Shown: piece by piece, positions 9,443 through 22,922 of the stretch
Layout of the letters: each line of letters starts with the position of its first letter
How positions within the stretch are numbered: position 1 is the stretch's first letter
Assembly (NCBI GenBank): GCA_016203225.1
Contig: JACQNC010000013.1
Coordinates: 1-64,000, forward strand
Direction of reading: 5' to 3'
Source of the DNA: Candidatus Woesearchaeota archaeon
Lineage (GTDB): Archaea; Nanobdellota; Nanobdellia; Woesearchaeales; ARS49
DNA length: 64,000 nucleotides
Made by a program: the position numbers and the translations under genes
The notes under the pieces: generated by a model
The model's database searches: none
The model's input: the letters and a program-made list of their open reading frames with translations, nothing else
What the model was told of the DNA's origin: nothing

Positions 9443-9988
9443 ATGATGGGTGAAGTCAAGATTCTGCAGCCGGAACTGGTCTTGCCTACTGGCTGGCTCG
9501 AACCTGTCGCGTATGGGTTCCCGGCAACAGGCGAGGGAAGGCCAGATTACCCGGAGGAGCTCCTCCGCATCGCGAGGCTCTATCTATCGATACTCAACAT
9601 CGACGACATCCCCGACAAGGAGCAGTTCTATCCGCAGATCGTCGCCCACGATGGGGAGTTCTACCTCCTGGGCCAGCATTCTCGGGTCTTCGCGCACCGC
9701 GTCCTGGACAGGCGATGCAAGTTCGTGCTGCGCGACGAGAGCGACTACCAAAAACCAGAAGAATATTATGATGTGATGTGCCAAGCGCTGGGCAGTCGCC
9801 TCACGCTCCTCAAGGTCGGCGCAAGTACGCTCGATGACCTGCTCGATCGCGACCTGTTCAAGCGTGTCGCGCGACGCGCGCTCACGAGCGATCCCTGCCT
9901 GTACAGGTTCCTGGGAGACCAGACGACAGGACGCCTCGACGCCGCGACAGACGCCATCTGTGCCTACCTGGAACGGACCAAAAAATGA
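9443..9988 (+). CDS. Hypothetical protein, first gene of a three-gene run
   Basis: 181 residues; two adjacent ATGs at 9443 and 9446 sit shortly after the expected transcription start. Mixed alpha/beta sequence with no known motif (middle part GEFYLLGQHSRVFAHRVLDR, C-terminal helices DDLLDRDLFKRVARRAL). The stop overlaps the methyltransferase start by 4 bases (ATGA), so the genes are coupled. Function unknown. Confidence 0.65.
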   Translation: MMGEVKILQPELVLPTGWLEPVAYGFPATGEGRPDYPEELLRIARLYLSILNIDDIPDKEQFYPQIVAHDGEFYLLGQHSRVFAHRVLDRRCKFVLRDESDYQKPEEYYDVMCQALGSRLTLLKVGASTLDDLLDRDLFKRVARRALTSDPCLYRFLGDQTTGRLDAATDAICAYLERTKK

Positions 9989-10524
9989 CATATTACGACG
10001 AAACATCAGCGGGCTACGACGAACTGCACGGCGCAGAACAGACGCGGAAAGCCAGGGAGATACTGGCGTATCTCGAACAGCATCGCTTGATATCCCAACA
10101 CTCGCGCCTTCTCGATGTCGGCTGCGGAACCTGTATTTCGACCGCGCTCTTCCCGGGCGACAGGACAGGGATCGATCCATCGAAGGAGCTCCTCAAGCGG
10201 TGCAAGGACGCGACGATCAAGCTCGTGCACGGCAACGCCGAGAGCTTGCCGTTCGTCGACGACTGGTTCGATATCGTTGTCTCATTGACCGCTGTCCACA
10301 ACTTCGACGATGTAGAGAAAGGCCTTCGCGAGATGCAGCGCGTCGGAACAAACCTCTTCGTCATCACACTGTTGAAGAAGTCGCAGGAACATTCCGCAAT
10401 CGAAGCGCTCATCCGAAAGCTCTTTAAGGTCGAAGCCGAGCTGGATGACCCGACAGACAAGATATTCGTGCTCAGAAAAGATGGCGATACACGACCCTCG
10501 GCAGCTCGTCCTCATCACGTGTAG
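9985..10524 (+). CDS. SAM-dependent methyltransferase, class I (type 11)
   Basis: 179 residues. Motif I (LLDVGCGTCIST), an acidic residue after the second strand (GIDPSKELL), motif II (NAESLPFVDDWFDIVVS) and a following helix are all visible and define a Rossmann methyltransferase. The opening DETSAGYDELHG is typical of ubiquinone/menaquinone-type methyltransferases. It is short, so a substrate-binding C-terminal part is small or missing. The substrate is unknown. It overlaps the genes on both sides (4 bases upstream, 44 bases downstream). Confidence 0.85.
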   Translation: MTYYDETSAGYDELHGAEQTRKAREILAYLEQHRLISQHSRLLDVGCGTCISTALFPGDRTGIDPSKELLKRCKDATIKLVHGNAESLPFVDDWFDIVVSLTAVHNFDDVEKGLREMQRVGTNLFVITLLKKSQEHSAIEALIRKLFKVEAELDDPTDKIFVLRKDGDTRPSAARPHHV

Positions 10525-10975
10525 GGGCAAGGCGGTCGTCCTCGGCAAGGCGCGTGACGCGCAGGACATAATCGCGACGAGCTGGCACTCGCCCGCAAGC
10601 CAGGACCCGGCATTGTACGCGGTCTTCGTGAGCAACAAGCTCGATTTCGCGCTCAATCTCCTGAGGCATTCGCGCGTGTTCTGCGTCAACTTCATCGTTT
10701 ATGAGCTCCGCGCGCAGGCCGCGTTCTGCGCAAGGCACGCCGGCGAGCACATCGACAAGTTCAAGGAGACCGAGCTCACGGGTGCGGAATGCGAGAAGAT
10801 AGACTGCCCCCGTATCGCGGAGGCCGTCGCGCACATCGAGTGCGAGTTGCAGGAAGACCGCACGATTGGGGATCACGTGCTTCTGGTCGGCAAGGTCGTC
10901 GCGTCTGAGATGAAGGACGCCCGCGCGAAACGCCTGTTCCAGCTCGGCGACGCGTTCACGACGACGAAAGATTGA
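10481..10975 (+). CDS. Flavin reductase-like FMN-binding split-barrel protein
   Basis: 164 residues from the ATG at 10481. The text LVLITCRG, IIATSWHSPASQDPALYAV and FCVNFIVYEL follows the flavin-reductase-like domain (FMN-binding split barrel): first strand, T/S-W segment near the FMN phosphate, and the conserved VN motif. The end (HVLLVGKVVASEM) is the usual last strand. Likely binds FMN and reduces flavin or a partner oxidase; archaeal members are often of unknown substrate. It overlaps the methyltransferase by 44 bases, so the start could also be a weaker codon at 10445. Confidence 0.8.
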   Translation: MAIHDPRQLVLITCRGKAVVLGKARDAQDIIATSWHSPASQDPALYAVFVSNKLDFALNLLRHSRVFCVNFIVYELRAQAAFCARHAGEHIDKFKETELTGAECEKIDCPRIAEAVAHIECELQEDRTIGDHVLLVGKVVASEMKDARAKRLFQLGDAFTTTKD

Positions 10976-10994
10976 CGTTCACTTCCCAGGTTTC

Positions 10995-11092
10995 TCCGTG
11001 CACAAGCGTGATGAGCGCAAGCAGGTTTGTCGTAGCTTTATCGGAATCGATTCGAAAGCCACAAGTCCACTACCAATCTGCCTGGGCACGTC
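10995..11092. repeat. Dispersed palindromic element, copy 1
   Basis: Member of the family described in the findings. It holds the left part CAAGCAGGTTTGT, a central region around ATCGATTCG, and the right part ACTACCAATCTGCCTGGG. Left and right ends can pair. The CAAGCGTGAT segment just left of it recurs before copy 4. It lies between two plus-strand genes. Confidence 0.65.
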
Positions 11093-11151
11093 AGCTTGGG
11101 ACTACGGACTCCTCATCGTAACATTAATATAGCATGACGTAAGCGTTTCTA

Positions 11152-11709
11152 GTGAAAAAGATGGATGCTGCCACCGTCGAACGCATCAATAATCTCGCCA
11201 AGAACCTGAAAGATCTGCGCTTGGCTTCTTCTATGGACGAAGCGTTGCAGCGCGCGAGAGAGATAATTCTAGGCACACAATCTGAAGGCAAGACCCTCAA
11301 GGAAGCTTTCGAGGAGGAAGGCATGCTCGAGGACACTGAGAAGACCGCTGTCCAGGAGACGACCGAGATCAAGGAAGCCGAGCGTATCGTGACTTCCATG
11401 GCGGACTTCAAGGACGCCCAGACAAAGGACGAGCTCAACAGCCTGGATCTCACGCAGGAGACCAACCGCGTCACGGAACAGCTCCAGAAGCAGCGCTCAG
11501 AGCTGGAACGCATCCAGCGCGAGATCGAGGGTGCGAAACAGCAGCTGGAGCAGGCCAAACAGGTCGAGCGGCGCTTCGAGCGCCAGACGCCTCCGATGCA
11601 GCAGTTCGCGCGTCCCGAAGAGAATCCTGTCAAGCCACGCCCTACCCTCTCCGAAGAGGAGAAGAAGAAATCAGACCTATCCCGCATCTTCAACTTCGGT
11701 AAGCGGTGA
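11152..11709 (+). CDS. Coiled-coil protein
   Basis: 185 residues, highly charged. Residues about 95-145 (EQLQKQRSELERIQREIEGA) form a heptad-like coiled coil, followed by a Pro/Glu-rich segment and a basic tail (FNFGKR). GTG at 11152 sits about 25 bases after the TATA box ATTAATATA (11123-11131) and would be leaderless; ATG at 11161 is an alternative. Function unknown. The 3' end overlaps the convergent gene by 20 bases. Confidence 0.7.
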   Translation: MKKMDAATVERINNLAKNLKDLRLASSMDEALQRAREIILGTQSEGKTLKEAFEEEGMLEDTEKTAVQETTEIKEAERIVTSMADFKDAQTKDELNSLDLTQETNRVTEQLQKQRSELERIQREIEGAKQQLEQAKQVERRFERQTPPMQQFARPEENPVKPRPTLSEEEKKKSDLSRIFNFGKR

Positions 11710-12841
11710 AGTATTCTCTGAATGTCTTGTTTGCGAGTTCGACGAATTCCTGCCATTCCCGCTTCAGTACAGGCACATCCTCTGCGCGGATGTGCCCTTT
11801 CTTGGCGTAGTCATCGAATTCGCGGTTCCGTTCAGGGAACCTCCAGCCATTCCCGAGGAACACGTCGCGGAACGAGTTAGATGCGTAGTGCTCGAGCGCG
11901 TGACGGACGCGGAACGCGTTCTCGGTGCCGTTGCCCGGCTCTGCGTTGAAATCTGGTTCGTGGACGAAGTACTTCGAGTCCGTGCCCGCGATGTGTCCTG
12001 CGCCGCAGATGTTGATGACGCGCCAATAAGGCGCGATCTCCGCGCGGCGCGCGAGCGCGTCCGCGAATTCCTCCGCGACCTGCCACCACTTCCTCCCTGA
12101 TGCGACCTGTTGGCGCACCCTTTGCCTTGTGCGCATCGCGGGTATATCATAGGCAATCTGCTCGAGATTTCGCATCGTGTGCTGGTCTACCAGATAGTGC
12201 GGATCGTCGCCGTGTTCGGCCACGAAACTCTTCGCCGCGGCGGAGACCATCTGTTCGTCCCGAGCGCCGCTCCAGCGTGAATACTTGTGCAAGTAGAAGA
12301 TGCCTTCTTTGTCTGCCGCGAGCATCACATCCCATGTTGTCTTGAATCTCGCGCTGGTCAGCGGGACCGAATCCGCGTAACCGTGATAGTTCCGCGCCAC
12401 TGATTCCGCGTCGATGTACTTGACCGCTATGCGTTCTCGCTGCTCCTTCGCGCGCGATGATTCCTTGCGCGCGGTCTCGGGATGCACTTTCTCGAACGTC
12501 TGCGGCACAGGGCTTTCGCTGAACACCACCCACTCGCCCCATGCATAGAAGAGCCGGTCGCCCTTCGTGACGCGATCGTCCAATGACATCATCGCCTGGC
12601 TTACGGTCACTCCATCCTTCGCGAGCCACGCGACTCCGTCATCAAGGCATCGCACCACCTTCTCGTATGTCCTGGTGCGCGCTTCGAGGTCGCGCTTGAA
12701 CAAGCGTTCGTCGACCATCGCGTCCCGGTCGGCGAGCATCGCGAAATCAGGGATACCTGCCACTGACTTTACGAGCCCTTGGTTAAGATACGCCGCGAGC
12801 CTGTGCGCGAGGGGGATGATATCGGGCAGTTCCTTGATCAT
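11690..12841 (-). CDS. Hypothetical protein with C-terminal module shared with upstream gene
   Basis: 383 residues, Trp- and Arg-rich, no known motif. Its start overlaps the stop of the upstream 12838 gene by 4 bases, so the two form an operon. The last ~60 residues (HALEHY..., KKGHIRAEDVPVLKRE) align by eye with the end of the upstream protein (HALNII..., KHGIIRADDLPRLRRV), indicating a shared C-terminal module. Function unknown. It overlaps the convergent coiled-coil gene by 20 bases. Confidence 0.65.
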   Translation of the reverse strand: MIKELPDIIPLAHRLAAYLNQGLVKSVAGIPDFAMLADRDAMVDERLFKRDLEARTRTYEKVVRCLDDGVAWLAKDGVTVSQAMMSLDDRVTKGDRLFYAWGEWVVFSESPVPQTFEKVHPETARKESSRAKEQRERIAVKYIDAESVARNYHGYADSVPLTSARFKTTWDVMLAADKEGIFYLHKYSRWSGARDEQMVSAAAKSFVAEHGDDPHYLVDQHTMRNLEQIAYDIPAMRTRQRVRQQVASGRKWWQVAEEFADALARRAEIAPYWRVINICGAGHIAGTDSKYFVHEPDFNAEPGNGTENAFRVRHALEHYASNSFRDVFLGNGWRFPERNREFDDYAKKGHIRAEDVPVLKREWQEFVELANKTFREYFTAYRS

Positions 12842-14427
12842 AGCACCCTTCTGAACCTGCTCACGCGGTCGATCACGCGTCGCAGTCGAGGCAGATCATC
12901 TGCGCGGATGATGCCGTGTTTCGCCCGCTCTTCGATGCACGCAAGTTCTGTATTGCGGAATTCGGTCACGTACTTATCTTCAGTCACGCACTTCTTGATG
13001 ATGTTCAACGCGTGGTCGAGCGGCAGTCCGGCGTGGTCCTGCTGGAATCGTTCGCTCGTATGATCGATGAATGCCTCCTTCGGTATGCAGCGTTCGCCGA
13101 GCATGACCAGCGGCTCTTGGCGCAGCTCGACTATCTTCGCGCCGGCCTTGCCGAATTCCGCGGCCTGCTGGTCTGCAGGGATATCGGTGAGCGCGTTCAG
13201 CGCTTCACCGAGAAGATGGTACGCGTCGCTCTGTGTGGCGTTGAGCGCGTACTCGAATTTCCTGCCGACCGCGACAAGCGTTTCGACGCCGTCCTTGAAT
13301 CTGCCGACCGGTTCGAGCCTGATCGCGCGTTCGCGCAGCGCGCGGCTGTCCGCGCCGTGCACTTCGGAGGTGTACCCGAACCGCCACCGGTTGAAGCAGC
13401 CCGCCACGATCGGGTAATCGGATTCGCTCAGGATGGTGTCTTGGACCTTTTTGCCTTTGAAGACCTTTGCCCAGTGCGGTCGGTCGTGCTCGACGATGGG
13501 CGCGAGCAGGTTGAGCAGCGCTCCGAGAACCACGCCGTTCCGCTCATACGCGCCGAGAGTCTCCTCGTTCTTGCGCCTGCGGTAACCCTGGTGGTCGATC
13601 CCTTCAAGGAGCTCGTGCGCTTTCGCTGCCGTGAGCTCGTCGAATTGGCGCAGGTGCCAGGCCGTCTTCGCGGGCGCGAGGCCGTCCTTCTCCATCAGTT
13701 CCACGTCCTGCGCGATGGGTTCGTAAGCTTCTGCAGGGAATGTGCGGTATTCGGCCGCTGCGCGTAGGATGAGGTCCAGATCGGTCTTGTCTGGTCTGCA
13801 GTAGGGGTCGCGGAAGCGCTCGAGCGCGGGCCTGAGCTCCTCGCGTACTTTTTTCGGGATCGTCGCGAGGTTGCGCACGAGCCACGTGTACTGCGTTCCC
13901 ACGAAATCCTCATCGTGCCCGCCGGGGGCTGAGGATATTATGACCGAGACGGGACTCTTCGTGTCCATCACTAGGTCGTCGAGGTCCCTTATCAGGTCTT
14001 GTTTGACCGCGATCTTGCCGCGTTTCTCGGCATCAGACAGCACTCCTGCGCGGAGTCCGTATCTGACCATGAGTTTCGCGCAGTCCTTGCCGATGTAGTG
14101 CTCCCTTTGCGATGTGTCGGTGGGTGCGCGGCAGAGGAAACCCTCGAGATGGCCTTCGCCGCAGAGCCAGCAGCTCTGCTCTGTTTCGAGGTTCACGCGT
14201 TGGATCACATCGACCGCGCGGACGGCGTTAGGCAGGTTCTCTGATTTGAAGTTCGTGTAGAAGAACTCGAACCGGGCGACGGCCTTGCGGTTGAGCGATT
14301 TCTTGCCTGTCGCGGGATTCGTCTTCCTTCCGTACGCTATGTCGATGTCGTTGCGGAGGATGCGTTGCAGCGGAGCTTCTTCGCCTGCCGGTGCCCAGGT
14401 TCTGCATGTTTGGTAGTCAAGTGCCAT
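12838..14427 (-). CDS. Hypothetical protein with Cys cluster and shared C-terminal module
   Basis: 529 residues from the ATG at 14427; a GTG at 14484 would add 19 residues and lies closer to the presumed transcription start near 14498, so it remains possible. A Cys/His cluster near the N-terminal quarter (CWLCGEGHLEGFLC followed by YIGKDCAKL) looks like a zinc site. The rest is helical and charged, ending in the module shared with the downstream protein. I do not recognise the family. Divergent from the small acidic gene at 14553 across a symmetrical TATA box. Confidence 0.65.
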   Translation of the reverse strand: MALDYQTCRTWAPAGEEAPLQRILRNDIDIAYGRKTNPATGKKSLNRKAVARFEFFYTNFKSENLPNAVRAVDVIQRVNLETEQSCWLCGEGHLEGFLCRAPTDTSQREHYIGKDCAKLMVRYGLRAGVLSDAEKRGKIAVKQDLIRDLDDLVMDTKSPVSVIISSAPGGHDEDFVGTQYTWLVRNLATIPKKVREELRPALERFRDPYCRPDKTDLDLILRAAAEYRTFPAEAYEPIAQDVELMEKDGLAPAKTAWHLRQFDELTAAKAHELLEGIDHQGYRRRKNEETLGAYERNGVVLGALLNLLAPIVEHDRPHWAKVFKGKKVQDTILSESDYPIVAGCFNRWRFGYTSEVHGADSRALRERAIRLEPVGRFKDGVETLVAVGRKFEYALNATQSDAYHLLGEALNALTDIPADQQAAEFGKAGAKIVELRQEPLVMLGERCIPKEAFIDHTSERFQQDHAGLPLDHALNIIKKCVTEDKYVTEFRNTELACIEERAKHGIIRADDLPRLRRVIDRVSRFRRVL

Positions 14428-14519
14428 GCTGTTCGGGTGCGTATCGTCGTATATGAAAATGTGGGGTGATGAACTGCACCACACATAGATATCGTGCCCT
14501 GGTATCGTCAGGGTCGCAA

Positions 14520-14531
14520 ATGTTTATATAG
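14520..14531. promoter_or_regulatory. Bidirectional TATA box
   Basis: The run ATGTTTATATAG reads as TTTATATA on the plus strand, 22-33 bases before the ATG at 14553, and as CTATATAAA on the minus strand toward the 12838-14427 gene. One box probably serves both directions. Confidence 0.5.
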
Positions 14532-14552
14532 ATTCTTGCGGTCGAGAATATC

Positions 14553-14690
14553 ATGCCTGAAGAAGGGAAGGAGGAGCTCCAGAAGATGCTCGACGAAGTC
14601 GAGGAGAAGGAACAGATGCACGAGCACGCCCATCGTCACAAGAAGCACGATGAGGACGAAGAGGAAGAGTCGAAAGAGGAAGAGGAGTGA
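14553..14690 (+). CDS. Small acidic, His-rich protein coupled to UPF0016 transporter
   Basis: 45 residues; too short for usual gene callers. Begins MPEEGKEELQKML, has a His cluster (MHEHAHRHKKHDEDEEEE) and ends in Glu runs. The ATG is about 28 bases after the TATA box, giving a leaderless mRNA. Its stop (TGA 14688-14690) overlaps the GTG start of the transporter gene, so translation is coupled. The His/Asp/Glu content suggests metal or proton buffering near the transporter; that is inference. Confidence 0.65.
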   Translation: MPEEGKEELQKMLDEVEEKEQMHEHAHRHKKHDEDEEEESKEEEE

Positions 14691-15259
14691 GCCTCGCCGC
14701 GTTCTTCACGTCATTCCTGTTGTTGCTGCTTTCCGAGGTCGCAGACAAGACCATGCTCCTGATTCTGGGGCTGGCATTGCAGTACCGGAGCCGGTTGCAG
14801 GTCTTCCTGGGCGCGCTCTCGGCACACGCCTTGATGGACCTTGTCGCGATCGTGTTGGGCGCGTTCTTCGGCGTCTCGATACCCGAGGCAGTGCTTCGTC
14901 CGGTCATCGCGGTCGTGTTCGTGCTCCTCGGATTGTGGCAGCTGTACAAGCTATATCTCCGTCGAGGGAAGCCGAAGAAGAAGACGGTTCCGAAGGCGGC
15001 CTCGCCGTTCCTCGTTACGTTCATGTTCGTCGCGTTCTCGGAGCTCGGCGACAAATCGCAGATCATCTCGGGACTCTTGGGCGCGGAATACGCGAACACA
15101 TTGGTCGTGTTCATCGGCGTTCTTGTCGGACTCGTTTTCGCGATCGGGCTGAACGTCTTCGTCGCGAGCAAAGTCGTTGAAAAGATGCCGCGCAGGCTCA
15201 TCAAGACGCTCGTGGCGGTGCTCTTCATCGTGTTCGGCATCGCGACGTACTTCTTCTGA
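14687..15259 (+). CDS. UPF0016/Gdt1 (TMEM165) family cation transporter
   Basis: 190 residues, six membrane helices. The two family signatures are present: SEVADKT in helix 1 and SELGDKS in helix 4, each giving an acidic residue and Asp-Lys in the membrane as in the E-x-G-D-(K/R)-(T/S) motif. In characterised members (yeast Gdt1, bacterial MneA/MntX) the protein moves Mn2+ or Ca2+. A basic loop RRGKPKKK joins the halves. GTG start at 14687 overlaps the small acidic gene. Direction and ion are inferred from the family. Confidence 0.9.
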   Translation: MSLAAFFTSFLLLLLSEVADKTMLLILGLALQYRSRLQVFLGALSAHALMDLVAIVLGAFFGVSIPEAVLRPVIAVVFVLLGLWQLYKLYLRRGKPKKKTVPKAASPFLVTFMFVAFSELGDKSQIISGLLGAEYANTLVVFIGVLVGLVFAIGLNVFVASKVVEKMPRRLIKTLVAVLFIVFGIATYFF

Positions 15260-15304
15260 GCTCTCGCAAGCTTTATAAATCGTCCACCTGTGCGTTCCGA
15301 ACAT

Positions 15305-15420
15305 GGGAGTGTAGCTCAACCTGGCTAGAGCATCTGGCTCTTACTGATGGCTACGCCAGCAGGTCTGCTGCCGCAGCAGGAGAAACCAGAGGGTTGGGGG
15401 TTCAAATCCCCTCACTCCCG
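15305..15420 (+). tRNA. tRNA-Lys (CTT) with 41-nt intron
   Basis: The acceptor arm GGGAGTG pairs with CACTCCC (15413-15419), followed by discriminator G15420. The D arm is GCTC/GAGC and the T arm has loop TTCAAAT. The anticodon stem is TCTGG (15333-15337) with CCAGA (15386-15390). Anticodon CTT is at 15340-15342 and A37 at 15343. Bases 15344-15384 are an intron at the canonical 37/38 site, removed by archaeal splicing endonuclease. A TATA box GCTTTATAAA lies at about 15269-15278. Confidence 0.92.
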
Positions 15421-15434
15421 TACACCGCGGGGTC

Positions 15435-15463
15435 GCAAGGGGCTGGCGGAAGAAGCCCCTTGC
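15435..15463. terminator. Perfect inverted repeat after tRNA-Lys
   Basis: GCAAGGGGCT (15435-15444) and AGCCCCTTGC (15454-15463) form a 10-bp stem with a 9-base loop, 14 bases after the tRNA 3' end, followed by CTTTTCT. It may help end or process the tRNA transcript. No gene is seen between 15421 and 15625. Confidence 0.4.
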
Positions 15464-15529
15464 ACCTTCGCTTTTCTGGTTTGTCCTGTCTTCCAAAAGT
15501 GCATTTTAAGTCGTTTTCAGGCTCTATAA

Positions 15530-20862
<5,333 letters not shown>

Positions 20863-20899
20863 TCTCGCACCATTATCGTCGACAGATATGAATGTTTCG

Positions 20900-21619
20900 C
20901 TAGACTCGTTGCAGCACGCGTCGTTTTAGGTCGTCTTCCATCTCCTGTTCGGCCATCGCGCGCGAGGAACGGTCTCGCATGAGCGCGGCCGTCTCGTAGT
21001 CCTCGCGCAGCAGCGCGAAATACTTGCTGAGCAAAACTGGAGCGATCGTTGGAAACAGTCCGTTGCTCAGTTGGATGGTCTCGGCGAGGTTGCGGTCGGT
21101 GTATTTCGCGATGCGTTCGTTCTCGAGCGACCTCTCGATGCGTCGTAGCAGGATTTTCGGGTTGGAGTGCTCCTTGAACAGGCGTCTGCCCTGCGCTTTG
21201 CGTTCCTGCCGCGGCTTGAGCGTTTGACAGTATGCATAGGTCTGTCTTGCGAGCTTGCAGAGGTCGTTCCAAGCCCTGCTGACCTTGCGGCGCAGGTCCT
21301 GGATGTCCTCGCTCTCGTAGGCCCTGCTGGTCAGTCCTAGGTAGATCCGCGCTTCGGTGCGCGCGATGCGTGACAGGCTCGCTTCAGCGTCACGGTACGA
21401 TGAGCTCTGCCCCAAGAATCGGGGTCGCATCCCGCGATCGGCGCCGAAGAACGGCAGCGCGCCGAGGATCACTTCCAGGTTGGGATGGTTGAAGTTGGTG
21501 GGCAGCCAGACATTGCAGTGCGGGAGGATCGCGTACAGCCGCGCGGCGTGGCTGTCGCAATCGACACGTTTCGTGATGAACAAGCGCTGCTCGCTGTGCA
21601 AAACCGCCCCGACTTCCAT
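20900..21619 (-). CDS. Hypothetical basic helical protein, operon partner of the nuclease/TPR gene
   Basis: 239 residues. The N-terminal ~60 residues look folded (CNVWLPTNFNHPNLEVILGA); the rest is strongly helical and basic. Near the C-terminus, YFALLREDYETAALMRDR resembles the UVR-type helical hairpin seen in UvrB/UvrC and in some Clp adaptors. The ATG at 21619 is preceded by a weak TATA-like GTTAAATA. It starts divergently from S3Ae. Function unknown. Confidence 0.65.
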   Translation of the reverse strand: MEVGAVLHSEQRLFITKRVDCDSHAARLYAILPHCNVWLPTNFNHPNLEVILGALPFFGADRGMRPRFLGQSSSYRDAEASLSRIARTEARIYLGLTSRAYESEDIQDLRRKVSRAWNDLCKLARQTYAYCQTLKPRQERKAQGRRLFKEHSNPKILLRRIERSLENERIAKYTDRNLAETIQLSNGLFPTIAPVLLSKYFALLREDYETAALMRDRSSRAMAEQEMEDDLKRRVLQRV

Positions 21620-21705
21620 GATTGCGCGCCCAATCGCGGCCTATTTAACGATTTCGGCACTCCCAGCGATACCTTTTTAAACCCCCTCTCGTGCCCACGA
21701 ACCAG

Positions 21706-22350
21706 ATGGCAAAACCGACCGCAAAGCAGCAACTGGTAAAGAAGGCATGGATGGCCATCCTTGCGCCGAAACTGTTCGGCGAGGGCTTCATCGGCGAGAC
21801 GTTCATAGCCGAGCCGGAGACCGCGCTCGGCCGCCTCGTGACAGTCAGCATGACGACGCTCACGAACGACCCGAGCCAGCAGCACATCAATCTCAGCTTC
21901 AAGATCGCGGGCAAGACCAAGGACGCGTTGACGACCGAACTCATCGGTTACCGTATCAGTCCGAGCTCGACCAAGCGTTTCGTTCGCCGCGCCCGTTCCA
22001 AGATAGATGACAGCTTCTCCGCGGTCACTTCAGACGGCAAGAAGTTGCGCATCAAGCCGATGATAGTCACGCGCGGCAAGGCGCAGGGCGGCACGCGCGC
22101 AGCGTTGCAGAAGGCAACCCGCCAATTCTTCATCCTCCACTTGAGCAAGATGACCCTCGACCAGTTCTGGCAGGACGTGCTCGGGCACACCGTGCAGAAG
22201 GCGTTGTCGGATTCGCTCCGCAAGCTCTACCCGTTGGCGACCTGCGAGTTGCGCTGGATAGCGTTCGAGGGCGAGGGCGTGCCTCCGGAAGCCCCGAAAG
22301 AGGAGCCGAAGGTCATCGAAGAGCCCAAGGAAGCCGAAGCAGCGCAGTGA
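21706..22350 (+). CDS. rps3ae: Ribosomal protein S3Ae (eS1)
   Basis: 214 residues. The archaeal/eukaryotic eS1 family is recognisable from FIGETFIAEPETALGRLVTVS, the SKRFVRR-like KRFVRRARSKID region and the PMIVTRGKAQGGTRAAL segment. Part of the 30S platform near the mRNA exit. ATG 21706 lies about 27 bases after the TTTTTAAA box (21673-21680), giving a leaderless mRNA; GTG 21691 is too close to the box. The C-terminal tail is Glu/Pro/Ala rich. Confidence 0.95.
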   Translation: MAKPTAKQQLVKKAWMAILAPKLFGEGFIGETFIAEPETALGRLVTVSMTTLTNDPSQQHINLSFKIAGKTKDALTTELIGYRISPSSTKRFVRRARSKIDDSFSAVTSDGKKLRIKPMIVTRGKAQGGTRAALQKATRQFFILHLSKMTLDQFWQDVLGHTVQKALSDSLRKLYPLATCELRWIAFEGEGVPPEAPKEEPKVIEEPKEAEAAQ

Positions 22351-22394
22351 TTTCTCAGAAGCTTTTTTAAAGGATCCGCGGACCTCTCGAGGGT

Positions 22395-22922
22395 ATGGCG
22401 ACAACAGGCAACGGCATGCATGATCCGCGTGTCGGCAGGCTCCTTGCGGCGACGGTCGACTACTTCGCGGAACGCGCCGCCCAGAAGGACTATTTCGAGG
22501 ACAAGGAGTCACAGGAGCATCTGGAGTCGCAGGAGTTCGTCAATTGCTGCATCGCGTTCGTGAGAGGCACGCGCCCCTTGATGTGGGAGGACACGGTCGT
22601 GGCGTATATGAGGCAATTCGTCGAACGCGCTCCTGAGCGCATGCGCGGGTCGAGCAGGAGAGGTTATCTGGCGAACGCGCTCGTCACTGCGGGATTTGCG
22701 GTGCCTGCTGTCCTCGCGGGCGGCCTCGATATCGCGGCCGGACTGGGGATGATGTCCGTAGGCAGCCTTGCGATGCGGAGAGTCGCCACTTGGGACGCAA
22801 GGCGAAGTGCGCAGGAGAGCATAGATTTCGTGATAGATCATCCAGAAGAGCTTGATGCGTGCCTTGCGGAAGGCAAAGACATCATCAAGGTGAGCCTGAA
22901 GAATTGGGGGTATTTCGCATGA
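22395..22922 (+). CDS. Hypothetical protein with hydrophobic hairpin, coupled to Bud32
   Basis: 175 residues. A soluble charged N-terminal part is followed by two hydrophobic stretches (LANALVTAGFAVPAVLAGG, IAAGLGMMSVGSLAM), then a helical tail. Possibly membrane associated. Its stop overlaps the Bud32 start (ATGATG), so the two are coupled. TTTTTTAAA box at 22362-22370. Function unknown. Confidence 0.65.
   Translation: MATTGNGMHDPRVGRLLAATVDYFAERAAQKDYFEDKESQEHLESQEFVNCCIAFVRGTRPLMWEDTVVAYMRQFVERAPERMRGSSRRGYLANALVTAGFAVPAVLAGGLDIAAGLGMMSVGSLAMRRVATWDARRSAQESIDFVIDHPEELDACLAEGKDIIKVSLKNWGYFA

Noticed and set aside
12916..13767. Plus-strand frame of about 280 codons
   Set aside because: Shadow of the 12838 gene; composition is that of a GC-rich antisense frame.
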